Of a DNA stretch of 64,000 bases, positions 45,401-55,300 are shown piece after piece. Under the pieces are notes generated by a model, which was not told the origin of the DNA, did not search any database, and saw nothing but the letters and a program-made list of their open reading frames with translations. Positions within the stretch are counted from its first letter, which is position 1. Every line of letters begins with the position of its first letter. The position numbers were made by a program, and so were the translations under genes. Source of the stretch: Acanthopleura granulata (Eukaryota; Mollusca; Polyplacophora; Chitonida; Chitonidae); contig JABBOT010000002.1 in the NCBI GenBank assembly GCA_016165875.1, positions 35,181,868 to 35,245,867 on the forward strand, in the 5' to 3' direction.

Positions 45401-48400
45401 CTCCCACATGATCAAACTCTGCAGCACTTCCAGCTGATCTCTGAGGAGGACTCAATTCTGGGGTTCCAGTCCGCTGCAATGTATCATTTCATGTTTGCTC
45501 ATATTAAAGATTTAACAACAGCCAAAAACGGTACCTCCATTGTTTGTCCCTCTTTGGATTTGTATGACATACAGATGTGAAACAGCAGTCTACACTATGG
45601 CCCTATCTTGACTATCAATGTCACAAATGTTTTAAAATCTTAAGGTGCATCAATCATGATACCGTAATTCCAGTCATGTGAGCATGGTCAAATGTTAAAT
45701 CTCAGTAAAACTGAAAGAGCTACTTCAGCAACACAGTCATTGTCAATCTTGTGCTACACAGAAAACATTAACCTACATGCACCATTTACATTTCTTTTCA
45801 CCTGATTACATTTCTGCATGATACTATTTCTTATCAAAAAGCAAAAGGTCTACAACATCAAGATATGAATGAAAGTACTTCAAAATCCTTTGGTGTTTAT
45901 GAAATTTATACACCTCACTAAATAGCACTGCAATAATGCAATGCAAAATAGCATACTGATAATTCTATGATCATTTATAGGAATCTATGCAGAATTACTT
46001 ATTGACAGCTAAATGTGCTACAGATAACACCCACATCTGCTGGTGCTCTGTGAGAAGATGACGGAACATCACGCACAGGGGGTTCTCTTATCTGTTTCTC
46101 CACCAGTTCCCCTTCTCTGATCAGACTGTCTGTTGTCTCTAACCTTTGTCCTTAAACACAAACAAGGCACAGTAGTGAGTACAGATCAAAACCTCACAGT
46201 AGAATATGAACTTCCTAAGAAGGCTATTCAAACACATTAACACGTGCAACACAGAAGAAAATTACATGTAAACACTAAAGTACAGCAGAACTAAATACTA
46301 TCAACACAGTACAGAACTTTTCCAACATGGAATATGTAAATCAATCAATATCAGTTTATCACTATGCTTATTTAAACGACATTGTAACTATAAATGATTA
46401 CCTGCATATGGGTGGTCAGCAGTTGTCTAGTTTGAAATGGTAAATGTATCTACCTCACCTGAAGTTTACAACTTACATGACAGTACAGCTACAAGTATAA
46501 ACCATTTACAGAATTTAACCAGATGGCAGAAATATGTGAAAAACGTACTGCCATCATCTTGGTCTGAAGGACATCTTCCCAAAGTTCTTCCTCTGTCGCC
46601 AGGTCCATGGTGGAGCCTGCCGGAACCCACAGCTACATCCAAGGAAGTAAGAGTACAGAATGAGAGAAATCTGTTCAACAAACTATTTCGCATGAGTGCA
46701 TCAAAACCACTGAATAAGTTAATTCCCATTTACAATACCTGTATATCAATTCTATTCACACCAACTTGCACATATTCTTCAAAGAATCAAGAATTCCACA
46801 CTAGTAGTGATTTACACCTGCTAGAACCTCCTCCTACCTGTTGACGTGGCCCACGTGGCAGGTGCTTTGAATGTTGCTGAACTGTTTGTCTGCAAACGAT
46901 CAGGAGATCGTTCCCTAGAAAAGACGAGAAGGCAAAGAAAATTATTATTATTTCATGAAAAGTTTTTGATTGGTATCAACTTTTCGCTCAAATGACTGGT
47001 CTAGTGGTCTAGTTGTATGGGTGAGGGAACCAGGGCCCCTTTTCACTAAAGGCAGCAAGTTGAAACTCTGGTCCCAAGTTAAAAATTACAACATACAACT
47101 GTTTTACAAAACAATACTACCTACGTTTTACATTGTACTGACTGATAAAACTTAGGACTTGTGACTTATGATTAACATTTATGATTTAAGGCTTGTTAGT
47201 GAGAGCCTGGAGAAAATCAATGACATCTGCCAGGTACCTCATATCTCAATGCTTAAGTCGCAACCAGTGAAGCTGGATTTCAGTGACCATAAGGGCCTGG
47301 GGCTGACTGAATACAGCAATAACAATGGTTTGGTCAACTGAGGATTTAACAATATTATAACACTAGAAGACATACTGAAAGCAGGATAACGAATGATGAA
47401 ACTATGCTGACAAAGAAATCATACATATACATTTTCCTGCTGTAATAGCTTATAAATAAGAATTTTTAATACATACTAATACGTCTTGGCCACCCTGGTC
47501 TGTAGCAGTTAGCATACCTCTCTGCTAGTATGTACATGTATTAAAATTTTCATTTACGATCTATTACGCCAGGAAAATATACACGCATCATTTGATTGTG
47601 AGTATATAATTTCAACATTCTTGAGCGTAACTTAGTTAAGAAGTCATTAGACACGTGGAGAACAGTTCTGGTTTACTCAAACTTTAGTTTCCTCCTGCAA
47701 TAAACCTGCTCACCAAGACCGCTAATATAATGTCAAAGACGTAACTTGCATATAACAACTGAGTCATCTTACCGTACAGTAACTTTGCTGCAAACTTGAC
47801 TGCCTGCTGAAGGTTTGCCTGGCCAAGTGGCACTCAACTGATCAGGCTCTCTAGATTTGCCAAGTTCTTTTTCAAGTATATCATCAATAATGTTAGATGA
47901 GACAGCATCCGGGTCTTCCTCAACCTGTAAGCCAGCCTCACCTGAATATGCAATAGTGACACTATACTAACACAAGTTCAAACTTTTTTTGAAGCCATGA
48001 ATCTGGCCAATCCAACCAATGTAGTTTTGTCTCCAAAATCAAATTACAAATTTGCACAAATTGCACTGAACATTGCTCTTTCATATGCCAAAAGGTCGCA
48101 GAATTAGGGTATCCGCACTGCGTCCAAAACAGTGCAAACCCAAAGATGGTACATCTAAGAAAAAGATGAGGGCTCTTCAGTAAGTCATTATTTACAGACG
48201 ATCAATTTCAACTATCAGTAAATTAGCCCTATCCAAAGAACATCCAGTGGGATTCATAACTGAGCATCTGAACAAGCTTTTGCTTTTTAAGAGCAGAGTA
48301 CATCAAGTTTCACATAGGCAGTGCCATTGCACTGACATTGGTTAAATAGTTAGTCTTCTAGAATTCTCTAGTTTCCTACCATCTGTACTTGAGATGTCAC

Positions 48401-51400
48401 TCTCTATTTTGTTTAGGATGTACTCCATCAGCCCAGAGAAGATCTCCAGCATGTTACTGACAGCGATCTTATCCCCAGCTGCCAGGTCCTCCCCTGTTAT
48501 GTGTGAAAGTGATGTGTGCAGGACATCCATAGACAAGGCATCAATCACTAGCTGACAGTTGTGCACCTCTTCCTGATGACTGTGTGGCTTCTGAATCAGA
48601 TCTGTCATCAGAGAAGACATGTGGATAACTCCAGAACAGAACTACATGTATAAACCTGTGAGGAAGGTCAGTACATCACACAACAAGACTCAAACACATC
48701 ATCAGACCTAAATTATTAAGAAAAAATGAGTTTAAGAGTAAACTGCACCTGAATTTTACTCCATGCACAATGAAAACTATAGAATGCATGAAAATAATTC
48801 TTGCATATTTGTAATCCTGACATCATAGAGCACCAGACAGTGTGTTTGTTTAATCATTTTAAGCTGTATTTAGACATGGCATAATTTTTACCTAACTTTA
48901 AAAGGTCAAATACGAACAACGAATCATCAACATGGAACATCGATACTATGAATTATGTAGCTTGCTGTGGTCTAACCTTTAACCAAGTTTCTTTGAAATC
49001 GTACAAAACTGTCGGAGCAGTAGATAGACAAGTGAAGTGGAAAATCCATATCGTAAATTATGTATCTCAATGTAGTCTACACTTGAGTTAAATTTCGTTG
49101 CAATTTGGCAAAAACTGTAGGAGGAATAGCTTCTTGAAAATGTTAGACATATTCTGTATAAACAGGCACACAGATGGACAGTGAAATGGAAAATTGATAC
49201 TATGAATTATGTATCTTGATGTCGTCTACACTCGACCCAAGTTTCGCTAAAATTGGTTCACGGACGCCGGACAGACGGATGGATGAAGGGCAACTTGCTT
49301 GTAACTAACGTCTTCTGATCTTCTATGAGTAGAACTAAAACCAAAGTTCTAGACATTGGGAATATTCACTCTAATTTTCAATACACACTGGAAAAAAAAA
49401 ACTCTTTTACATCATTTCAACATATAATGATATTTACAGTAAATATGATGCACTTCTGTTAATGGCTCACTGAACATGAACATACCTGTATGCACAGTAT
49501 ACATGGTGATCACTGATGCATGTACATTTTCTGGAAAATTAACCCACGGATACAAAACATGGCTCAACAGCCACCACTATCCTGAAGACCAGTAATAAAT
49601 GACTGAAACCAGAAAATGGCTTCATGTTCATAACTGAAAAATACAATGCTTACTCACCAGGAATGCGTTCACCACAAAGGCCCTCATAGATGAGAGCAAA
49701 CACCACAGATGTCAGTTCACTTAGACTGGAAATCTTGTTAGATATGTGCAGCTGATCCAATATGCTGTTGGCCAACTGAACTAAACCTGAAAAAGATATC
49801 ATGTATATTCATAATGATGCAGGGTTCGCACGGCTAGGAAGGGAAAAAATCAAGCATTTTTCAAGGACTTTCAAGGACTTCAAAAAACAAATTCAAGTAC
49901 CAGTACCTTGTTAGATCTGTGAATAAAGGGCTGAAGATTTTCAACTAACGCTGTATACCATTATCTCGTGTTGGTATAGGCCTAATTGCTGTTTGATTGC
50001 AAAGCGCGACTTGCAGTCAAATTGCCATCATCCATTTGAATGCGTTCCCGCGAATAGGAGTAAATGTTGCCGCAAACATCATTAATATTCACAGTCATGA
50101 CCGCAGTTTAATCAGGCCTCCACGTGTTAACAACTAGCGCCACTTTCGGTCACGGGTTACTTCCCTATGCATTTCACCAGGCACAGGTACTGGTGTACCA
50201 TTCGATGGCGTATACATTTAAAATGTTATACCCGATAATTCTCTGCAGATAAGCTAGTTTAACACTGTCCAGATTGAATTTCCATCAATCTGACTACTTG
50301 CTGAATTCATTTATTTGATTGGTGTTGCTGTACTCAAGAATATTTAACTTACATGAAGGCAGCCAAACTGGGAAGAACCAGGGAGAAACACAACCATCCG
50401 AAGATTCCTGGCAGGAATTTATTTTAAAATTCTAACATTCATTGTAACACAGACCTTGCTGAAAGCACTTCCAATGACTTCGCATTTGAGTGATGGCCTT
50501 AGGATTTCAGTCCAAAGATTTACCATCCAGCATTTAATTAGGGTACAAAAACTACATACAGCATAGTTACAGTATTGCCCAATAGAATTACGGTACAAGA
50601 TCACTATAGTACAAAGAAACTATGGTGCAAGGGAGCCCAGTACGAAGTGGTTTGGTTACGAAGCGACCCGATACCTTTCACTGATATGAACGGAGCAGTA
50701 TTGCAGTGCCCTGTTCCAGAGAAAATGTATGCTGTGGTGCACAACTTTGACGCCATACTTCTGGCAGGTGCAAATATAGGTCATGCAACAGGCTATCTAC
50801 CAATTCATGCTTCCAATTAACTTTATTTACCGAAAAACAAAGAAAAATCAACTTCTTTCAAGGACCTGCACATAACATGTGAAAACTTAAAGACTTTCAA
50901 GTCTTTGAAATATTAAAATCAAATTCAAGTACTTTCAAAGTTTTCAAGGACCCATGCGAACCCTGTTTAATACTCTTGGAGGGGTAGGGAGGTAAGAGGT
51001 GTGATGTCTTCGATTGCTAGGACAGACACTACCGGTGTGGGTTCAAACTTTGTCTTGGACTGGGAATTTATAGATCCCCTTACTCTCACTCATTGTGGGG
51101 TGACAAGCATTCAGTGACGATACTGCATGTGGCTGTCTGTCCTCCATCAGTCATGTTCTGTGTGCATATCTATATGTCACATGTGGGAAAATTTGTAAGT
51201 TAATGAAGGTCAGTGGTTTCCTTCAGTTTCCTCCACTCATGAAAATGGCTACCATCACATGAGTGGAAAATTTTTGAGCATTGTGTTAAATGTGTTAAAT
51301 AACAATAAATAAATAGATAAAAACTATTTTAGTAGTCAATATGAAAAAAAGATGAAAGTCAATAAACACAGAAATGAATATTTACAAATGTAAGTCTAAC

Positions 51401-52327
51401 TTGGAAGTTCCATTATTCCAAATGGATCTATAGCTTCTCCTTGTACTTGCGGACAAATCAATACATTCATGAGCATTTTCAAACAACTCCCCCCACAGGA
51501 AAACTTACCTGCCTTTCGAGAGCATTTCAAATCTATGCCAAGTATTTTGTTGAAACAGAAACAGAGAGTAGCAATCTTGTTTCCAGACTGCATTCAAATC
51601 ATTTGTCATTTACATTAGTTATACAGGATAACTGCCATTATCATATGCATTTATCTATTTATTACCATAACCAGAAGTACATTAAGAGACAAATTATGCC
51701 ATCTTTGATACATCTTCCAATGGCATAGTACTCACCAGGGGCCCATTATACAAAGCTGTCGCAATGCTGGATCAAGCACAGTTACCAGGGTCAGGTATCT
51801 CTTCACTGTAAGTTGTCATGGAAGTTATGCCAGTTGCAGATTGTAACTGCTTTGTATAACATGCTACTGGGAGAATGGATACCGTCAAAGTCTGAGCTAA
51901 GTGGCAACTGACCTTTTTAAACTCTGTGGCCGTGCTGCATGACACATAATTGCTGCCACTTAGTTGTGACGTGTGTTCACAGTACCAGAATGCATTGCAA
52001 TATTCAAAGTTATAAATAGGAATTTTCTGCTTTAAAAACAGGGCCATTCTCTGCAATCAAATGGGGCTATTAGCATGAAGTTGAGAATGAAGTCATTGGA
52101 AGACGTATATGTGTATCACAGGTGGAAAACTTTCTCTCTTATATGTATTTCTGGCATAACTTACATACTAAGTAATAGATATCAGATTTTCAACAGCTGC
52201 AATACCTAGAACCAGAAGATACATGCATCACTTATGACAACTATCACTTCATATGTTTAAGAGTTAGAATAAGGTTTGATGAGAGAAAACATTTTAAATA
52301 TAACTTACCAGCGTCTATGCCAGCCAT
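27479..52327 (-). CDS. CEP95: CEP95 (CCDC45): centrosomal protein of 95 kDa
   Basis: Twenty-four minus-strand exons join in phase, 3060 bp including stop (1019 residues; human about 820): 52309-52327, 49658-49786, 48380-48601, 47773-47941, 46838-46914, 46549-46632, 46035-46150, 45254-45473, 39694-39819, 39473-39551, 37059-37205, 36555-36711, 36203-36279, 35676-35900, 35285-35459, 34787-34870, 34456-34519, 33741-33851, 33335-33501, 29587-29661, 29140-29292, 28825-28958, 28068-28152 and 27479-27643. The N-terminus (about residues 8-115) is the CH-like domain: LVQLANSILDQLHISNK, EEVHNCQLVIDALSMD, SLSHITGEDL. The middle is low-complexity. Residues ~760-1019 are a coiled coil with LFKKLFRDGLEIQ and LENYYRDQFEMLAE, as in vertebrate CEP95, which localises to centrosomes and spindle poles. 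Oddities: exon 21 appears to end at a GC donor (ATG|GCAAGT); introns 8 and 19 hold donor-containing tandem repeats; a Polinton lies in intron 8. Exon 7's donor was chosen by phase (GAT|GTGGGT). Confidence 0.93.
29998..33334 (-). repeat. 50-bp minisatellite filling CEP95 intron 19, anchored on the exon 19 splice donor
   Basis: About 66 tandem units of 50 bp (a few 48-49 bp) make up roughly 91% of intron 19 (29662-33334). On the coding (minus) strand each unit contains CCAACAG|GTGAACACTCAC, nearly identical to the genuine exon 19 end and donor (ATCCAACAG|GTGAGCACTTAC at 33335/33334). The remainder of the unit reads AATACACTCTGAGCAAACTG then CTCCACTATCT. Every unit therefore carries a copy of the 5' splice site. 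The sequence just before it, CTCCACTATCTCCAACAG, also resembles a pyrimidine-rich 3' splice site. Variants (GAG/GAT, TGTT/AGTT, GTT/GCT) recur in blocks, for example near 30670, 31220, 31320 and 31820, suggesting multi-unit duplications. The array stops about 340 bp short of exon 20. Confidence 0.95.
38361..38553 (+). mobile_element. SINE, 5'-truncated
   Basis: Body and tail of the SINE family (ACTTGCGGATGGTCATGGGT, GGTTTCCTCCCACC, GAGTACAGCGTAAAACACCA, AATCAAACAAATA). The tRNA-like head is missing. It lies in CEP95 intron 10. Confidence 0.8.
40150..40320 (-). repeat. Tandem copies of the CEP95 exon 8 end plus donor (distal pair)
   Basis: Two ~92-bp units (GTCTTAGG anchors at 40164 and 40256, plus strand) copy the last part of exon 8 together with its 5' splice site. 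On the coding strand each reads ...CACTATTACAG (or ...AGCG-type variant) then the exon end ...AGACCTAAGACAG|GTAAGTGTGAGTA. They match the genuine exon 8 end at 45254-45295. The units lie 5 kb into intron 8 because the Polinton separates them from the proximal copies. Skipping them keeps the exon 8 to exon 9 phase. Confidence 0.88.
40375..40458 (+). repeat. Polinton left terminal inverted repeat
   Basis: Begins GGCCCCCAATCCAAGCTCAA and pairs with the right repeat over about 75 bp. It contains an extra ~11 bp (AGCTTAAGCC region) absent from the right copy. The shared core includes ATATGGTGTTCG and ACACAACTTTTTGCCAA. Confidence 0.9.
40470..41965 (+). pseudogene. Broken protein-primed family B DNA polymerase (Polinton PolB)
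   Basis: The plus strand keeps parts of the C-terminal half of a protein-primed B-family polymerase. The motif A region is at about 40520-40545 (LDANNLYG, followed by an in-frame stop). A 141-codon open segment (40574-40999) contains VPNLRDKEHYVLHYRNLQLY. After a tandem repeat array (about 40983-41308), coding similarity resumes with a motif C region near 41490 (YTDMDS where YTDTDS is usual). A long segment to about 41960 includes KKVLGKMKDEC and ends TLAYGH, typical of the family's C-terminus. The N-terminal exonuclease half is absent, and stops and frame changes are present, so it is non-functional. In intact elements this enzyme copies the linear element genome. Confidence 0.87.
40983..41308 (+). 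repeat. 27-29-bp tandem array expanded from the polymerase coding sequence
   Basis: About twelve units of 27 bp (some 29 bp, one 17-bp partial) with the core AGATGTCAAACTCATGTGAG and a CAAGTGA segment. The first unit is continuous with the polymerase frame (the GTAGATGTCAAACTCAT part encodes VDVKLM), so the array grew out of PolB codons. It contains stops and interrupts the pseudogene. Confidence 0.9.
42000..42490 (-). pseudogene. Broken retrovirus-like integrase of the Polinton
   Basis: On the minus strand, 42490-42254 holds an open segment with a helix-turn-helix-like start (KVSEGTARGWLKKQAIWQI) followed by FLPAPLHIP. Further downstream, in shifted frames, are LLFLPHDKVGKRTYKYAFTV and FDVASRFKAAEPLGTKES, which match the rve-type integrase core of Polintons. 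At about 42000 similarity stops abruptly and runs into the antisense of the polymerase C-terminus, so the catalytic C-terminal part is deleted. Internal stops and frameshifts are present. The gene is convergent with PolB. Confidence 0.82.
42540..43125 (-). pseudogene. Polinton-associated small protein, frameshifted
   Basis: Three overlapping minus-strand frames (43121-42801, 42960-42766 and 42817-42539) appear to be pieces of one gene. The first starts MNVALAMATMDMLIKWDYSS and has a hydrophobic stretch (MMVGGALVYALGF). The second has a charged helical stretch. The third contains MMGLPEELYSAMLEVGY. I do not recognise a function; its position between integrase and ATPase suggests a virion-associated or accessory protein. 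Confidence 0.5.
43330..43716 (-). pseudogene. Polinton small ORF with a hydrophobic C-terminal segment
   Basis: A 128-codon minus-strand frame. The N-terminal two thirds are charged and rich in Lys, Glu and Gln; near the C-terminus is a hydrophobic segment (YIIGVPSLAGVYYIFTH) that could span a membrane. The family is not recognised. It overlaps the next upstream frame (43655-44047). It is open, but the element around it is dead, so I treat it as a remnant. Confidence 0.45.
43655..44047 (-). pseudogene. Polinton small ORF, unrecognised
   Basis: A 130-codon minus-strand frame beginning MDQIDLLDEDEVEKLYARYE, with a moderately hydrophobic middle (AALLLYSGMVSMFLTI). Another frame upstream (44257-44069, MNMDGLDELIDELIDKHAEA) is probably the start of the same gene, separated by a frame change near 44050. 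No function can be assigned. Confidence 0.42.
44423..44915 (-). pseudogene. Broken A32/FtsK-type genome-packaging ATPase
   Basis: Two minus-strand pieces, 44915-44628 and 44647-44423. The first contains a Walker B-like segment, TLYIIDDCS, after WSDPEVYVVDPGER. The second contains TQKYNSVLEDLCEQMRW and FHCKDKDSFEEC, as in Polinton packaging ATPases. A stretch between them is missing, with a frame change at about 44640. The N-terminal Walker A half is absent where the element meets its right end. In intact elements this enzyme pumps DNA into capsids; here it is non-functional. Confidence 0.82.
45037..45106. repeat. Subterminal tandem duplication near the right Polinton end
   Basis: GTGAACGCCCTTTTGTCTAC (about 45038-45057) is repeated about 45 bp on as GTGAAAGCCCATTTGTCTAC (about 45083-45102), the second copy running into the terminal inverted repeat. 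Two related copies only. Confidence 0.7.
45092..45164 (-). repeat. Polinton right terminal inverted repeat
   Basis: On the minus strand it begins GGCCCCCAACCCAAGCTCAA and pairs with the left repeat. It abuts directly on a truncated tandem copy of the CEP95 exon 8 end (GTCTTAGGCCTGGGATCAC), so the junction is either the insertion point or a deletion breakpoint. Confidence 0.9.
45165..45300 (-). repeat. CEP95 exon 8 end, genuine copy and one truncated tandem copy
   Basis: The genuine exon 8 end and donor are at 45254/45253 (AAGACAG|GTAAGTGTG). A second copy begins 91 bp further into the intron (GTCTTAGG anchors at 45256 and 45165). Its donor is cut off exactly where the Polinton starts. With the pair at 40164 and 40256 this makes four units of ~91 bp. 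Confidence 0.88.
48938..49290. repeat. Diverged tandem/dispersed repeat, three units
   Basis: Three diverged units of roughly 100-150 bp, each with a variant of GATACTATGAATTATGTA, then GTNGTCTACACT and a TTTCG(C/T)T-AAAATT segment. The last ends in CACGGACGCCGGACAGACGG, a motif that I recall from dispersed invertebrate repeats. No coding potential. It lies in CEP95 intron 2. Confidence 0.6.
49820..50965. mobile_element. Non-autonomous DNA transposon (MITE) with CAGGGTTCGCA ends
   Basis: A 1146-bp element in CEP95 intron 1. The left end CAGGGTTCGCACGG is followed by TTTTTCAAGGACTTTCAAGG, and the right end is the inverse (TTTTCAAGGACCCATGCGAA then CCCTG). The CAAGGACTT-type subterminal repeats extend about 70 bp in from each end. 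No transposase frame is visible. The CAGGG terminus resembles hAT-like elements, but I could not confirm an 8-bp target duplication, so the superfamily is uncertain. A SINE fragment (50306-50412) lies inside. Confidence 0.75.
50306..50412 (-). mobile_element. SINE 3' fragment inside the MITE, minus strand
   Basis: Tail (ATTTATTTGATTGGTGTTGC, reversed) and degraded body (GGGAAGAACCAGGGAGAAAC) of the SINE family in reverse orientation. Confidence 0.6.
50970..51312 (+). mobile_element. Probable second SINE type
   Basis: A ~340-bp segment that shares the general layout of the main SINE (GTGGGTTCAAACTTTGTCTT resembling a B box, CAGTTTCCTCCACTCATGAA, a degraded ATTTTTGAGCATTGTGTTAA tail, then AATAAATAAATAG) but differs through most of the body. 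It may be a related tRNA-derived family. Confidence 0.5.
51735..51871. mobile_element. Small MITE-like inverted repeat
   Basis: A 137-bp segment with inverted ends: CCCATTATACAAAGCTGT on the left and, on the opposite strand at the right, CATGTTATACAAAGCAGT. No coding potential. The ATTATACAAAGC end is a recurrent type in invertebrate genomes as far as I recall. Confidence 0.55.
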
Positions 52328-55300
52328 GTTTGTTCTTTAGCAAAGCTGTATAAATGAATACAAAAACATTTTATTAAATGAATGCTATGCAAAGTCCCTT
52401 CAAAGCGAAGTGCAAATAACCATCTGTGACATCTTCACGCTGGTGCAGATAAAACCGTACTGCCGAAAACAAGTGTCAGCTGTGTCTCTTACATCTCAGC
52501 TCAGTCGCACACACAGTGAAACACTATGTCCATTGTATATTCCACTCATTAATGGCACGCCAGACCCAAATTCATGACAATCATCAATGGAGTCGCAGCT
52601 AATATGCACTAACCACATCTACATGTATGAATGTTGACAGAGTTGTAAGAGCCACAGTTAACACGTTTCGAGCTACAAATAACGTTTACAAAAGACTTAC
52701 TGGCCGTGGCGAGAAACAGTGGTAGGCAAATCGTGTGTCATACCTACCACTGGTTGCCAATGTGGCTATGATACTAGAAATAGTCACTAGGGGCCATCAA
52801 AAATCTATAAGTATCGCCAATTTTAATAGAAATGTAAAAGTTAGTGCATACAGAATGGCGATATGCCTGGCTCTAGACAGTCCACTCTATGGAAATAAAT
52901 ATGCTGGTATGAATAGATACACTGTCACCAGCAAGCAGATCTGAGATCTGGTAAGTCCACGACCATCGTGGCAAAGATGTACGAAGGATATGTCTGCACA
53001 TGTCGGTAAAATTGTGAGAACAACCCGCGGAACAACCGCGCGGTTCATAACAGCAAAACACAGCCATAGGAGACAGTAATTTGTTGTGCATTTATTTTGA
53101 CTGTGGACTCCAACAAAACGCATAGCAAACCTGAAGAAAGTGAACTTTGCTTCACGTAAAGTTCAGAAATACTGTATTACCTTCGAAACCAGCAGTGTTG
53201 TCATTCGAAATATCCGCTGAAATATGATGCACCAAATGCTGATCTTCCATGTGATTGGATAAAAACAAGTTGACCTAGATTAATGACATGTAGTATCAAG
53301 GGAGAATACTCTGATCTTCATACCATCAAACTTTGCTATAAATTTCATTTAAAATACTGTTTATTTACAAGAAACTTGCTTTGCAGACATTTTTAATACC
53401 ACATAAACACATCAAGTTTATTTGGAAAAGTTAAAGAGAAAACCACAGGCCAAGTTTGTCTTTAAATGAAAGACGGAGTAAAGCGCCATCTGGCTTGTTC
53501 ATCACACGTGGGGACATCACAACACCGAAGCTATACAGACTTGCACAACAGTGACTTAGATTTATGCCGAGTGTTTAAATACCTTACAAACGTTAAATAC
53601 ATTTGAAAGAATGAAACAGTAACGTAAGTACAAGAAATCGTTGAAAGTTGCTGCCGGTATGGTTTCGTCTTTACGTGTGTGTTGATGTTGTTGTGAACAC
53701 TAGGCCTTGTTATCAGCTGTTCATCAAAATCACATTTAATTATGTGAAATAGAATAATCAGAATACATAAGTTAATGGACTGTATGAAGGCGAAATTATA
53801 GTCTTTTTTTATATCTACTCGTGTGTTTTCTTTAACTCGTTGCTTTCCAGAACAGGCCAGTTCGTGCTGTCTCATGGTCATATCTAGTGCAATTAACTTA
53901 AACGTTGAGGTCTACTTTCAGCAACTTACTCCAGGCAGATAAATATCAGAAATTGTTGAAAACAGACCTCAATGTTTAATTAATTGAACTAAAATCATAT
54001 CCACATGAACAGCTGATGAAGATGTTTCCTACACATTTAGTCCATCTAGATGGATTCGGTGTGTTATTTTAAAGTGAAAGACAGTGCATTTTCAAAGTTA
54101 CTTTGACTACAAAAACTGGACAATATTGTGTTTATTTCGGTAAAATATTTTTTTTTCTAATAGCTGCTATGACAGTGGAAACTGACATTTGACCATACTC
54201 CGTGATGTAGAATGAAACGCTGCCATTTTATCTAGGCTGTGACATAATTCTTCCAAGCTCAGAACACTGGTCACCTGAGACTATAGTAAGCTGCTTGGGT
54301 TGTGGTTGGAACTTCAGTATATCTGTAAATTTATAAACATAAAATGATCTAGAAACTTACTCCTGCCACAATACAATGGTCTAGAAATACATTGCAGTGT
54401 TTTTAACATCTGTACTTGTTAAAATTAAAACATATAACATTAAAGTAGTGTCCTGTCTCTATGTTATTACACATTGCATTGGCAGCTAACTCAGAACATT
54501 TACGTCACGACTTATAAACAGCTGACAACTCCTAGCTTTCTGATTGGTTAGTCTCTAATAAGCTTAAAAGCATGGGAGCCTTCAGATTGTCAGTCGGCAG
54601 CAAAATACTCCTCACTTTAACGAAGATAATTCAGCGACAAATTCAAACAGTTTTTTGCATTCAAGAGAGAATTTTACAATCTTTTTCATGAATATTGCCT
54701 CAGACATGAGCTGTCTTTCACTTTGAAATTCTGACATTCATCGCAACAAAGAATCGGTGAAGAATGTTCATTGAACAAAGGTTGCTTCACTTCAGATCTA
54801 AGACTGGCAAACCAGAGCTCAGACCGGCTTTCAGGCCGACCCATCTTCGCAGTCAACTCTATACCAGTGCGTGAATCAGAGCAAAGAATCAACCAAGGCA
54901 TGGGCATCTTACACAGAAGTTTTACTTTTACATCAGTAAACTCCGTGAAACACCATAGTTCGGTGGACCTTCCTGAATTCAGATCTGTACAACGTTCCTT
55001 ACTTCGTGGGAGTCTACGGAAAAGGAGATAACTCTCAAGAAACAGCGCAGGTTACTAAGTATAACCAGGCATATGACATGCTGTTACATACCTCCCCTAA
55101 ATTAGTAAATTTAACAGCAAATCCTCAAAGAAAAATATGCAAGAATATTTCATAATTACAAACTTTGAAACATTCCAAAATAAAAATTCAAACTGTCAGA
55201 TATTCAGTTCAAGTCTTTCACATTACAGAAATTTCAGATACTTCATGTGTTTTCAATTGAAGTAACAGAGCCAATTTTTTAATCAGACAAGTTAGATATA

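Noticed and set aside
46021..46034. Alternative CEP95 exon 7 donor at GATGTGG|GTGTTA
   Set aside because: It leaves phase 1 and exon 8 would then hit a stop after about 20 codons; GAT|GTGGGT keeps frame and fits the donor consensus better.
46437..46844. 135-codon plus-strand frame
   Set aside because: Overlaps CEP95 exons 5 and 6 on the opposite strand and intron; no recognisable features.
54771..55031. 86-codon plus-strand frame as RRN3 exon 1 or a separate gene
   Set aside because: No resemblance to the RRN3 N-terminus, no family match and no supported donor; left uncalled.
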